Assembly: GCA_020850755.1 (NCBI GenBank)
Contig: JADZEB010000044.1
Location: 1-64,000 of the forward strand
From: Alphaproteobacteria bacterium
GTDB taxonomy: Bacteria; Pseudomonadota; Alphaproteobacteria; Acetobacterales; Acetobacteraceae
Reading direction: 5' to 3'
DNA: 64,000 nt
Shown here: one piece after another, positions 1 through 7,814 of the stretch
How positions within the stretch are numbered: position 1 is the stretch's first letter
Layout of the letters: every line of letters begins with the position of its first letter
The notes under the pieces: generated by a model
The model's input: only the letters and a program-made list of their open reading frames with translations
Told to the model about the DNA's origin: nothing
Database searches by the model: none
Position numbers and translations under genes: made by a program

Positions 1-256
1 AGAGCGCGGCCGCGCCCGCGCCTATCCCGCCTTCGAGCACATGCTCGCCGGCGCGCGCCGGCACGAAGGCGGCCAGCAGCACCGGGTCGATCGCGGCGCG
101 GTAGCCTCGCACGGGCTGGCGCAACACGACGCGCCCGCCGAGCAGCCGGTCCTCGCTGAGCGGTCCGAGCGCGTCGATTGCGGCCGAATCGGGGAGCGGT
201 GGGGCGTCGGCCGCGGCGCGCTTCGGCGCCCGGTGGGTGGCGGGGCGCTTGCTCAT
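1..256 (-). CDS. tRNA1(Val) adenine-N6 methyltransferase-like protein, N-terminal part
   Basis: The frame opens at ATG 256-254 and stays open to the window edge, giving 85 codons. After a basic, Ala/Pro-rich leader of about 30 residues it reads RQPVRGYRAAIDPVLLAA followed by VLEGGIGAGAAAL. That matches the start of the COG4123 (TrmN6) family and its S-adenosylmethionine-binding glycine loop, where VLDxGxGxG is usual; here Glu replaces Asp. Family members N6-methylate adenine 37 of tRNA1(Val). The start overlaps the stop of the upstream DUF2007 gene in an ATGA, so the two are translationally coupled. The catalytic NPPY-type motif lies outside the window, so substrate is inferred from family only. 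Confidence 0.75.
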   Translation of the reverse strand, partial: MSKRPATHRAPKRAAADAPPLPDSAAIDALGPLSEDRLLGGRVVLRQPVRGYRAAIDPVLLAAFVPARAGEHVLEGGIGAGAAAL

Positions 257-492
257 CGCGCCGCGGCGCCGGGCGCGGTGTCGGGCGGCAGTTCGCCCGC
301 CTCGACCAGGATGCGCCGTGCGGCGGCGGCATCCTCGCTCGCCACCGCCAGCCGGCGCGGGATCGCCAGTCCCGACCCTTCCAGGATGCTGGTATGAGTG
401 TCCAGCACCAGCGCCTCGATCCCGCCATCGCGCAACAGCGCGACCAGGAAGGAGAGACGCACCGGATCATTGTCGCGTAGCAGCTCTTCCAT
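253..492 (-). CDS. DUF2007 domain protein (putative signal-transducing protein)
   Basis: A 79-residue protein beginning MEELLRDNDPVRLSFL with the DUF2007 pattern: a first strand naming a position, a helix LVALLRDGGIEALVLD, a central TSILEGSGLAIPRRLAV segment and a closing helix DAAAARRILVEAGE. These small ferredoxin-like domains are annotated as putative signal transducers, but no biochemical role is established. AAGGG lies seven bases before the ATG. It is divergent from the polyprenyl synthetase and overlaps the methyltransferase start by four bases. The same trio order is common in alphaproteobacteria. Confidence 0.85.
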   Translation of the reverse strand: MEELLRDNDPVRLSFLVALLRDGGIEALVLDTHTSILEGSGLAIPRRLAVASEDAAAARRILVEAGELPPDTAPGAAAR

Positions 493-638
493 GCCGCGCC
501 CTTTCTGTCGGCCACCGCGCCATTTGCGGGGCGGCTTGATCCATGTCGCCCGTAACCCTGTCCTGCCTTGACCCTGTTTCGCGGCGGCTCATATGCTCCG
601 GCGGCGCGGCGTTTCGCGTCAAGCTCCAGGAGGGGCGC

Positions 639-1658
639 GTGGGAGTTGTTGTCAGCTTCGAGGAAGGCCGGGAAGACCCGGAAGCCGCGCTTTCGACGCT
701 GATCGGGCTGGTGCGCGAGGATCTCGACGCGGTCAACCAGGTGATCGTGCGGCGCATGCACAGCCCGGTGGCGCTGATCCCGCAGCTTGCCGCGCACATC
801 GTGGCCGCCGGCGGCAAGCGGCTGCGCCCGGTGATGACGCTGGCGGCGGCGCGGCTCTGCGGCTATCGCGGCCAGCGCCATGTCAGCCTGGCCGCCTGTG
901 TCGAGTTCATCCACACCGCCACGCTGCTGCACGATGATGTGGTGGACGAGAGCATGCTGCGCCGGGGCCTGGCCTCGGCCAATGCCGTGTTCGGCAACAA
1001 GGCGAGCGTGCTGGTGGGCGATTTCCTGTTCAGCCGCGCCTTCGAGCTGATGGTCGAGGACGGCTCGCTTTCCGTCCTGGCGATCCTGTCGCGGGCAAGC
1101 TCGGTGATCGCCGAGGGCGAGGTGCTGCAGCTCACCACCTCGAACGACACCACCACGAGCGAGGATTCCTACCTCGAGGTGATCCGCTGCAAGACCGCCG
1201 CCCTGTTCGCCGCCGCCGCGCGCGTCGGCGCCGTGGTGGCCGAGCGTCCGCGCGCCGAGGAGGAGGCGCTGGAAAGCTATGGCCTCAATCTCGGCATCGC
1301 CTTCCAGCTGATCGACGACGTGCTCGACTATGCGGCGAACCAGCAGAAGCTCGGCAAGGCGGTGGGCGATGATTTCCGCGAGGGCAAGATCACGCTGCCG
1401 CTCCTGCTCGCCTTCCGCCGCGGCGATGCCGAGGAGCGCGCCTTCTGGAAGCGCACGGTCGAGGAACTCGACCAGCGCGAGGAGGATCTGGCAGAGGCCA
1501 TGCGCCTGATCGAGAAGCATGGCGCGCTGCGCGACACGGTGGGCCGCGCACGGCACTATGGCGCGGTGGCACGCGACGCCTTGGCGATCTTCCCCGACGG
1601 GCCGGAGAAGCGCGCGCTGCTCGGCGTGATCGATTTCTGCATCGCCCGCGCCCGATAG
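639..1658 (+). CDS. ispB: Polyprenyl (octaprenyl/decaprenyl) diphosphate synthase
   Basis: A trans-isoprenyl diphosphate synthase, 339 residues, which elongates farnesyl diphosphate with isopentenyl diphosphate to make the ubiquinone side chain. Visible motifs are GGKRLRP (58-64, substrate and phosphate binding), the first aspartate-rich motif DDVVD (99-103) and the second DDVLD (226-230). Small residues (T94, A93) precede the first motif, as expected for long-chain products. I chose GTG at 639 because AGGAGGGG (628-635) precedes it; an in-frame ATG at 543 would add 32 residues unlike the family. Chain length (C40 or C50) cannot be read from sequence; Q10 is usual in this order. It is divergent from DUF2007. 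Confidence 0.92.
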   Translation: MGVVVSFEEGREDPEAALSTLIGLVREDLDAVNQVIVRRMHSPVALIPQLAAHIVAAGGKRLRPVMTLAAARLCGYRGQRHVSLAACVEFIHTATLLHDDVVDESMLRRGLASANAVFGNKASVLVGDFLFSRAFELMVEDGSLSVLAILSRASSVIAEGEVLQLTTSNDTTTSEDSYLEVIRCKTAALFAAAARVGAVVAERPRAEEEALESYGLNLGIAFQLIDDVLDYAANQQKLGKAVGDDFREGKITLPLLLAFRRGDAEERAFWKRTVEELDQREEDLAEAMRLIEKHGALRDTVGRARHYGAVARDALAIFPDGPEKRALLGVIDFCIARAR

Positions 1659-1742
1659 GGCGCCAAGGAAAGCCCGCGCGCGTTAGCGCGCCAAGAAACA
1701 CCAGCGCGCGCAAGCGGGCGCAGGAACACCGCCGCGCGCTGG
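1659..1742. repeat. Three imperfect 27-29 bp tandem units behind the polyprenyl synthase
   Basis: Immediately after the stop codon three units follow one another (about 1659-1685, 1686-1713, 1714-1742). Each has a GCGCCAAGRAA-like head (GCGCAGGAA in the third) and a GCGCGCG tail. The array fills most of the spacer to the convergent gene. No spacer or dyad structure suggests CRISPR. Slippage duplication is the simplest reading. Confidence 0.6.
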
Positions 1743-1780
1743 CGCGCGAGGCCGAGGCGGCGCGGCCCGCCCTCGCTTCC

Positions 1781-2752
1781 TCAGCTCTCGCCCACCGACC
1801 CGAACAGTTCCTCTGGCGTCATGTCGTGCGCGGCGATGCCCTGCTCGCGCGCATAGCGGATCAGGGTCGCAACCGCATGCCCGCCGCCCTTGAGCCCGTA
1901 GGGCCACCAGTCGGCGCCGAGCGCGGCGCGCGTTTCCTCGACGTGGTGATACATCCAGGGCAGCATCACCGGCAGGATGCCCTCCTCGTGGCCGAAGCCT
2001 TCCTCGGCCAGCGCCTTGGCGGCGCAGAAGGCATCGTAGAGGCGCCTCGGCAGGGTGGGATCGGCCTGCACGTGGCGGCGGCGGATGCCGATGATGTGCA
2101 TCGGCGGGATGAAACCCCACTTCCTCGCATAGTCGGTCTCGACCCGCTTCCAGTCGGGCCAGAGGCGGGCCACCGGCGCGCCGGGGGGCATGTCCAGCGG
2201 CAGTTCGGGCGTGAAGATCGCATCGACATCGCCGGCCAGAAGCGCCGATTTGAGCGTGGCCCCCTCGGCCAGCGGCGCGACCTCGATGCCGCCCGGCAGG
2301 TCAAGGGCGAGGCGGTCGCGCCGGCCGGGCTTGTTGGTGCCGCCGGTGCGCCAGCGGATGGTGGAAAGATCGACGCCCCAGTCATCGGCCAGCATGCCGC
2401 GTGTCCAGAGCGCCGCGGTCTGCTGGTATTCCGGCACGCCGACCGTCCGCCCGTCCAGGTCCTGGGGCGCCTTGATGCCGCGGTCGGTGCGCACCCAGAT
2501 CGCGTTGTGGCGGAAGGCGCGGCTGACGAAGACGGGCAGGCCCACCCAATCGCAGTTGTTGCGCGAACTCGCCAGCAGGAACGAGGCGAAGGAGAGTTCC
2601 GAGACGTCGTACTCGCCGCTCTGGAAGGCGCGCGGGAACGTCACGCCCGGCATCTGCACGCGATAATCGAGCGTGACGCCGGGCACCTTCACCCGGCCGT
2701 CGAGCAGCGCGGCGGTGCGGTCGTAGAGCGCGCAGGCGAAGTCCAGACGCAT
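1781..2752 (-). CDS. 4,5-dihydroxyphthalate decarboxylase-like protein
   Basis: A 323-residue soluble protein beginning MRLDFACALYDRTAALLDG, with VGVPEYQQTAALWTRGML near residue 105 and a C-terminal MTPEELFG. It resembles proteins annotated as 4,5-dihydroxyphthalate decarboxylase (Pht5), which have a type 2 periplasmic-binding-protein fold but no signal peptide; none is present here. GGAG lies six bases before the ATG. It follows a 72-residue gene by 48 bp and probably shares its transcript. Many homologues sit beside Bug receptors, as here. Whether it decarboxylates or simply binds an aromatic or amidine ligand is open. The family call is fairly safe, the reaction is not. Confidence 0.7.
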   Translation of the reverse strand: MRLDFACALYDRTAALLDGRVKVPGVTLDYRVQMPGVTFPRAFQSGEYDVSELSFASFLLASSRNNCDWVGLPVFVSRAFRHNAIWVRTDRGIKAPQDLDGRTVGVPEYQQTAALWTRGMLADDWGVDLSTIRWRTGGTNKPGRRDRLALDLPGGIEVAPLAEGATLKSALLAGDVDAIFTPELPLDMPPGAPVARLWPDWKRVETDYARKWGFIPPMHIIGIRRRHVQADPTLPRRLYDAFCAAKALAEEGFGHEEGILPVMLPWMYHHVEETRAALGADWWPYGLKGGGHAVATLIRYAREQGIAAHDMTPEELFGSVGES

Positions 2753-2800
2753 CGGAAGCTCCGTGTCGTGATGTCCGGGCGCGGGGAGCTGTGCGGGGCC

Positions 2801-3019
2801 TCAGCCGGCGGCGGTCCAGGCCGCGCCGCCGCGCCCCGGCTTGGCGCTGCCGAGCGTGCGGCCGGTGGCCATCATCGCCACCTCCACCGAGGCGACGCCC
2901 TTCCCGGCGGCCAGGTCGCAGGCCAGCCGCTGCACCTCGGCCATGTTGGCGCAGAAATGGCGCAGGCTTTCCGCCCGTCCGCCATCCTTGCGGCGCACAG
3001 TGAACACATAGCCCTTCAT
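2801..3019 (-). CDS. Small hypothetical protein, 72 residues
   Basis: The frame has a clear GGAGG about nine bases before its ATG. The protein has no signal or membrane segment. It has an N-terminal MKGYVFTVRRKDGG strand pattern, a helix SLRHFCANMAEVQRLACDLA and a Gly/Ala-rich tail. I do not recognise the family; the layout (strand, then a residue-counting helix) faintly recalls small DUF6894-type proteins, but this is a guess. It is the first gene of a likely two-gene unit with the decarboxylase-like gene and lies downstream of the Bug receptor hairpin. Confidence 0.55.
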   Translation of the reverse strand: MKGYVFTVRRKDGGRAESLRHFCANMAEVQRLACDLAAGKGVASVEVAMMATGRTLGSAKPGRGGAAWTAAG

Positions 3020-3071
3020 TGCCGATAACCCCTCCGAGGTCGATGCCGTGTTGGCGGATCCCGAGATCAGA

Positions 3072-3099
3072 CGGGGCGCGCCGTTGCTGGCGCGCCCCG
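3072..3099 (-). terminator. Hairpin behind the Bug receptor gene
   Basis: A perfect 11-bp inverted repeat CGGGGCGCGCC / GGCGCGCCCCG with a 6-base loop lies 35 bases past the receptor stop on the minus strand. There is no T run, so it is a factor-independent terminator only in the loose GC-rich sense; it could also stabilise the transcript end. Confidence 0.5.
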
Positions 3100-3133
3100 C
3101 CCGGATCCGTTCAGGAAATCCCGGTCGGCCCGA

Positions 3134-4210
3134 TCAGGGCTGCCAGTTGAAGCGCTCGCGCAGCCAGTTGAGGATCCAGGTCTTGGCCTCGGCCGGCGGC
3201 TTGATCATCTGGCTGAACTGGCGGTCGGCGTCCTGGCCCACGAACTGGGTGTAGGCGCCAAGCTCCTCGGCGGCCTTCTGGCGGAACTCGGCGTTGTTCA
3301 CGGTCGCGCGCACCGCCTCGCTCCAGGCAGCGACGATCGGCGCCGGCGTGCGCGCCGGCAGCAGCAGGTACTTCTGCACGCCGAAGCCGGCCGAGTAGAA
3401 GGCGCGCCACGCGTCCCACCGTGCGCCCGACGGGTCGCGCCCGTTCATCTGGCGATAGACTTCCAGGAACGAGGGCAGCTCGGGGAAGGTGGGGTCGCGC
3501 ACCAGATTGCCGCTGGCATCGAGCGCGCCCCAGGAGAACAGCTCGACCGAGCGGCCGGCCTGCACCAGCGGGCGCACCTGGCGGATATAGGCCGAGGTGG
3601 TCTGGTAGTCGATCTGAAGCTCGCCGCGCTCGAAGCCGAGCCGCGCCTGGCCGCGGCCCTGCATGCCGAACACCGCATCGACCTTGAGGCCGAGCATGTC
3701 GAAGGAGAGCATCGGCAGGAGGTCGAGCGAGGACTGGCCCTGGCTGCCATACTTCATCTCGCGCCCGCGCAGGGTGGCGAGCTGGTTCACGCCGGTGATG
3801 CCCATGTCGGGGCGGATATGCACGACGCCGCCAGTGGGCGAGCCGAGCACGGCGGTCCAGTCCTCCATCTTGCAGCGCACGCGCCGGTCGCCCAGCAGAT
3901 AGGCGAAGTGGATCGAGCCCGAGGAGGCGAACACCTGCAACCCGTCGGGACGGGCGCGCTGCTCGAACTGGTTGCAGCCGGTGATCTGGCCGCCGCCCGG
4001 AACGTTGTTGATCACGACGGTGGGCTTGCCCGGCAGCGCCTCGGACAGATAGGGCGCGAGGAAGCGGGCCCAGACGTCGGTGCCGCCGCCCGGGGGCGTG
4101 GGCACCATGATCTCGATGCGCTGGCCGGCGAAGTTCACCTGCGCGGCGGCGGGCGATGCGGCCACGGCGCCGGCGGCAAGGGCGGCGAGCAGCAGGCAAC
4201 GGCGGTTCAT
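3134..4210 (-). CDS. Bug-family tripartite tricarboxylate transporter substrate-binding protein
   Basis: A 358-residue periplasmic receptor. The signal peptide is MNRRCLLLAALAAGAVAAS with cleavage expected after SPAAA. The mature protein opens with the Bug signature IEIMVPTPPGGGTDVWARFLA and later VVINNVPGGGQITG, the loops that clamp a carboxylate ligand through water. Bug proteins feed TctA/TctB-type permeases, but no permease genes are near, as is typical of orphan Bug receptors in Acetobacteraceae and Burkholderiales. A much longer in-frame extension upstream is spurious; the ATG at 4210 directly precedes the signal. Its ligand is unknown; the aminotransferase and decarboxylase-like neighbours suggest an organic acid or amino compound. 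Confidence 0.9.
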   Translation of the reverse strand: MNRRCLLLAALAAGAVAASPAAAQVNFAGQRIEIMVPTPPGGGTDVWARFLAPYLSEALPGKPTVVINNVPGGGQITGCNQFEQRARPDGLQVFASSGSIHFAYLLGDRRVRCKMEDWTAVLGSPTGGVVHIRPDMGITGVNQLATLRGREMKYGSQGQSSLDLLPMLSFDMLGLKVDAVFGMQGRGQARLGFERGELQIDYQTTSAYIRQVRPLVQAGRSVELFSWGALDASGNLVRDPTFPELPSFLEVYRQMNGRDPSGARWDAWRAFYSAGFGVQKYLLLPARTPAPIVAAWSEAVRATVNNAEFRQKAAEELGAYTQFVGQDADRQFSQMIKPPAEAKTWILNWLRERFNWQP

Positions 4211-4428
4211 TCGGCGATCCTCCCCTAGAGGTGTGTTGTTCTGGGACAAGCGGCGAGCGGAGCGATTGCCCCTGCCCTGCCGCCTCCTTGGCCGCACCAT
4301 AGCGAAAACGGTGCGTGGCGCAAACATAGAGACGCGCCCGCAGCGGACAAGAACCCGGCCGCGCGGAATGCCTTCCAGCGCTGCGGCTGGCGGTGCCCAG
4401 CCCGGCCGGGTGCGGCCCGCGCGCGCGT

Positions 4429-5829
4429 TCAGCCCACCACGATCGAGATGCGGTCGCGGCGGAGCTGGTTGGACAGATCGTCGAGCGCGCCGGCGAAGCG
4501 ATCGAGCATCTCGTCGGTCTCGGTCTCGGTGATGACGAGCGGGGGCGAGAAGGCGATCGTGTCGACGAGCGCGCGGCAGATCAGCCCCTGCGCCTCGCAG
4601 CACTTCACCAGCCTGGCGCCGATCTTCTCCTTGGCGTCGAAGGGCTCCTTCGTCTCCTTGTTCTTCACCAGCTCCACCGCGGCGACCATGCCCACGCCGC
4701 GCACCTCGCCCACCAGATGGTGGTTGGCGAAGCGCCGGCGCAGCCCCTCCTGCATGTGCGGGCCGATGCGGCGGACATGGTCGAGGATGTTGGTCTCCTC
4801 GTAGATCTTCAGCGTCTCCACCGCCACCGCCGCCGGCACCGGATGGCCGGAATAGGTGAAGCCGTGGCTGAACATGCCGATCTCGTGGCTCTGGTCGGCC
4901 ATCGGCTGGAAGACGCGGTCGTTGACCATCACCGCCGAGATCGGCAGATAGGCCGAGGACAGCGCCTTGGCGCAGGTGATGATGTCGGGCTTGAGGTCGT
5001 AGGTCTGGCTGCCCCACATGTTGCCGGTGCGCCCGAAGCCGCAGATCACCTCGTCGGCGACGAACAGGATGTCGTATTTCTGCAGGATCGGCTGGATCTT
5101 GTCGAAATAGGTGCGCGGGGGCGGGATCGCGCCGCCCGCACCCATCACCGGCTCGGCGAAGAAGGCGGCGATGGTGTCCGGCCCTTCCTTGAGGATCAGC
5201 GCCTCCAGGCTCTCGGCGCAGCGCGAGGCGAACTGCTCCTCGCTCTCGCCCGGCTTGCCGAAGCGGTAATAGTGCGGGCAGTCCGTGTGCAGGATGCCGG
5301 CGATCGGCAGGTCGAAGGCACGGTGGTAGTTGGGCAGGCCGGTGAGCGAGCCCGAGGCCACCGTCACGCCGTGATAGCCCTTGATGCGGCTGATGATCTT
5401 CTTCTTCTTCGGCCGCCCCATGGCGTTGTTGTAGTACCAGATCATCTTGACCGCGCTGTCGTTCGCCTCGGAACCCGAATTGGCGAAGAACACCTTGCTC
5501 ATCGGCACGGGCGCCATGCGCACCAGCCGCTCGGCCAGCTCGATCAGGGGCTCGTTGGCCTTGGCCGAGAAGGCATGGTAGTAGGGCAGCTTGCGCAGCT
5601 GCGCCGTGGCCGCGCCCACCAGCCGCTCGTTCTCGAAGCCGAGCGAGGCGCACCACAGGCCGGCCATGGTCTCGATGAAGTCGCGCCCCTGGTCGTCCCA
5701 CACGCGCACGCCCTTGCCGCGCGTGATCACCATCGGGCCGGTCTTCTCGGCGGTGCGCAGGTCGGTGATCGGCTGGAGCAGGTAGGCGGCACCCCGGGCC
5801 TGGGCGGAATTGGCGAGCGGAGGGGACAT
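4429..5829 (-). CDS. Class III aminotransferase (omega-amino acid/pyruvate type)
   Basis: A PLP-dependent, 466-residue aminotransferase. It shows NSGSEAN (117-123, phosphate binding), YHGVT (152-156), the DE pair at 259-260 with FVADEVICGFGRTG and the Schiff-base lysine K288 in TCAKALSSAYLPISAVM. The length and the WCASLG region match omega-amino acid:pyruvate or putrescine/beta-alanine transaminases. These move amino groups from diamines, beta-alanine or taurine-like compounds to pyruvate in the cytoplasm. AAGGAG lies six bases before the ATG at 5829; an upstream in-frame ATG at 5889 lacks such a site. The exact amine donor cannot be told. It is followed at 218 bp by the Bug receptor on the same strand. 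Confidence 0.9.
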   Translation of the reverse strand: MSPPLANSAQARGAAYLLQPITDLRTAEKTGPMVITRGKGVRVWDDQGRDFIETMAGLWCASLGFENERLVGAATAQLRKLPYYHAFSAKANEPLIELAERLVRMAPVPMSKVFFANSGSEANDSAVKMIWYYNNAMGRPKKKKIISRIKGYHGVTVASGSLTGLPNYHRAFDLPIAGILHTDCPHYYRFGKPGESEEQFASRCAESLEALILKEGPDTIAAFFAEPVMGAGGAIPPPRTYFDKIQPILQKYDILFVADEVICGFGRTGNMWGSQTYDLKPDIITCAKALSSAYLPISAVMVNDRVFQPMADQSHEIGMFSHGFTYSGHPVPAAVAVETLKIYEETNILDHVRRIGPHMQEGLRRRFANHHLVGEVRGVGMVAAVELVKNKETKEPFDAKEKIGARLVKCCEAQGLICRALVDTIAFSPPLVITETETDEMLDRFAGALDDLSNQLRRDRISIVVG

Positions 5830-5986
5830 GGCACGCTCCTTGTTGCTTGCCGGCGCGGGCGTAGGGCCGGATGGCTGCCTGGCCGGCATGGCGGCGATGC
5901 GAACGCCAGTATAGGCCAGTGCCGCGCTACCCCGTAACCCCCGAACGCGCGCGCCGCGCGGCGCGCAGGACGCCGAGGGGATAGGA

Positions 5987-6035
5987 CAGTTGGGGGCTAG
6001 GACAGGGGGGGCGCCAGGGCAGTGGGGGCTAGGAC
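5987..6035. repeat. Near-duplicate copies spanning a stop codon
   Basis: CAGTTGGGGGCTAGGAC (5987-6003) recurs as CAGTGGGGGCTAGGAC (6020-6035). The second copy holds the TAG stop of the thioredoxin/NHL gene (6031-6029 read on the minus strand), so the spacer carries a degenerate second copy of the gene's last bases. Confidence 0.6.
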
Positions 6036-7537
6036 GCCCAGGTGCGATAGCTGCGCCGCGCCGGGAAGATCTCCAGCACGCGGTGGCTGTTGGTATCGCT
6101 CATCAGGATGCGGGGGTCGGCGGGCGACGCCTCGCGGTCGGCCCACACGCCGGCCGGCTCGCCCGCCATCGGCAGGCAGACGGGATCTAGGCAGGTGAAG
6201 CCGTCATCGAGGTCGCGCACCCGCCGCTCGGCCAGGTCGACCAGGCGCAGGCGGTGATTGTAGCTGTCGGCCAGCAGGAGGCGCTGCTCGTCCAGCACAC
6301 CGACGCCAAGCGGGTGCTGCAACAGCGCGGCATCGAAGGTGCCGTCGCGGTGGCCGAAATCGAACAGGCCGGTGCCGATCAGCGTTTCCACGCGCGCCGC
6401 CCGGTCGCCTGGCTGGCGCAGCACGCGCAGGGCCGAGGTCTCGCTGTCGGCGAAGTAGAGCGCGGCGCCATCGTCGGACAAAGCGAGGCCCGAGGGCTGG
6501 GCGAGCTGCGCCTGCTCGGCCGGCCCGTCGATGATGTCCTCCCCGCCCGAGCCGGCCAGGCACCAGACCGCGCCCTTGCGCAGGTCGAGCGCGCCGAGCT
6601 GGTGCGTGCCGGCATTGGCGAAGTAGAGCGTGCTGCCCTGCACCGTGCAGTCCCAGGGGCTGGCGAGCGCGGTGTCGTCGCCCGAGGCGGGGCCGGCCAA
6701 TGGGCGGCCGCGCCTGCCGGTGCCGGCCAGAGTCTCCACCCGGCGCGTGGCGCGGTCGTAGCGGCGCAGCATGTGGTTGGCGGTATCCGCGATGTAGATC
6801 GCGTTCTCGTCCGCGGCGAGGCCCTGCGGGCTGTTGAAGCTCGCCGCCTCGGCCAGCCCATCCGTGCGGCCGGGCTCGCCCGAGCCGATGCGCATCAGTT
6901 CCGCCCCGCTATCGTCGAGGATGACGATCTGGTGGTGCCCGGCATCGGCCAGCGCCCAGCGCCGCCCGCTTTCGCCCGCGCGCGCGGGCAGGGGCTTGAT
7001 CTTGCCGGGAAAGGAGAGCCGACCGCCCGGCGCCGGGGTGGCGGCCAGCGGCAGGGGCCGGGGCAGCACCGCGCCCTTCATGCGGTAATCGTCGAGCACG
7101 TTCGAGACCAGCTCGATCAGCTTGCGCGGATCGGGCTCGCCCGAGGTGGCGCCGAGCACATAGCCGTTCGGATCGACGAAGACGAGGGTGGGCCAGGCGC
7201 GCACCGCATAGTGCCGCCAGAGCTGCATGTCGGGATCGTGGATCACCGGGTGGCGGATATCGTAGCGCGCCACCGCCGCGCGCACGCCGTCGAGCCCGCG
7301 CTCGTGGGCGAATTTCGGCGAATGGACGCCGATCACCGCCACCTCGTCGGGGAAGGCATCCTCGATCCGACGCAGCGTCGGCAGGACGTGGATGCAGTTG
7401 ATGCAGCAGAAGGTCCAGAAATCGAGCATCACGAGCTTGCCGCGCAGTGACCGGATCGGCAGCGGCTCGGCCACGTTCAGCCAATGCACGCCCTCGATCG
7501 CGAGCTCGGGTGCCCGCACCGCCTGCATCTCCGCCAT
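6029..7537 (-). CDS. Thioredoxin-fold / NHL-repeat protein
   Basis: A 502-residue two-domain protein. The first ~165 residues form a TlpA-like thioredoxin fold with VMLDFWTFCCINCIHVLPTL; the redox pair is C45-x-x-C48, preceded by an extra C44. From about 195 onward NHL/beta-propeller blades repeat, for example GLAADENAIYIADTANHMLR and GVLDEQRLLLADSYNHRLR, ending in ILMSDTNSHRVLE. This matches the NHLRC2-like bacterial architecture. There is no signal peptide, so it is probably cytoplasmic. AGGAG precedes the ATG by eight bases. NHLRC2-type proteins are linked to redox handling without a defined reaction. It is divergent from the molybdoenzyme. Confidence 0.88.
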   Translation of the reverse strand: MAEMQAVRAPELAIEGVHWLNVAEPLPIRSLRGKLVMLDFWTFCCINCIHVLPTLRRIEDAFPDEVAVIGVHSPKFAHERGLDGVRAAVARYDIRHPVIHDPDMQLWRHYAVRAWPTLVFVDPNGYVLGATSGEPDPRKLIELVSNVLDDYRMKGAVLPRPLPLAATPAPGGRLSFPGKIKPLPARAGESGRRWALADAGHHQIVILDDSGAELMRIGSGEPGRTDGLAEAASFNSPQGLAADENAIYIADTANHMLRRYDRATRRVETLAGTGRRGRPLAGPASGDDTALASPWDCTVQGSTLYFANAGTHQLGALDLRKGAVWCLAGSGGEDIIDGPAEQAQLAQPSGLALSDDGAALYFADSETSALRVLRQPGDRAARVETLIGTGLFDFGHRDGTFDAALLQHPLGVGVLDEQRLLLADSYNHRLRLVDLAERRVRDLDDGFTCLDPVCLPMAGEPAGVWADREASPADPRILMSDTNSHRVLEIFPARRSYRTWAS

Positions 7538-7661
7538 GATCCGTCTCCTCCCGCTCCCGTCTGCGCGCCCTGCGTCCCCGGGAGCGGGCCAGAGCCTGCA
7601 CCCGCCGCCCCCCGCTTGCCAAGGCCCGCGTGCGCGATCATGCGCGCCATTCCGTGCTTGT

Positions 7662-7752
7662 GCGGCATGCGCCGGTTCGTCGCTCTTGCGGCATGCGCCG
7701 GTTCGTCGCTCTTGCGGCTTGCGCCGGTTCGTCGCTCTTGCGGCTTGCGCCG
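7662..7752. repeat. 26-bp tandem repeat, three full copies plus a part
   Basis: The unit begins GCGGCATGCGCCGGTTCG and ends TCGCTCTT. It starts at 7662, 7688 and 7714, and a fourth partial copy starts at 7740. The last two copies carry CTTGCG in place of CATGCG. The array lies in the divergent spacer between the thioredoxin/NHL gene and the molybdoenzyme, ending about 60 bp before the molybdoenzyme start. The unit is not a multiple of three and carries no gene. Confidence 0.8.
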
Positions 7753-7814
7753 CGGGTGCCCCCTCTGCATGGTAAGGGCGCCGCCGGCCCGGCCACGCCA
7801 AGGAGCGCCCCGCC

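Noticed and set aside
3134-5701. An 855-residue fusion of a protein with the Bug receptor
   Set aside because: The part upstream of 4210 is an out-of-frame shadow of the aminotransferase plus spacer. The receptor has its own ATG and signal peptide at 4210.
7662-7752. CRISPR-like array
   Set aside because: The 26-bp units are contiguous with no spacers, and no cas gene is present. The same reasoning applies to the arrays at 10349, 51603 and 56616.
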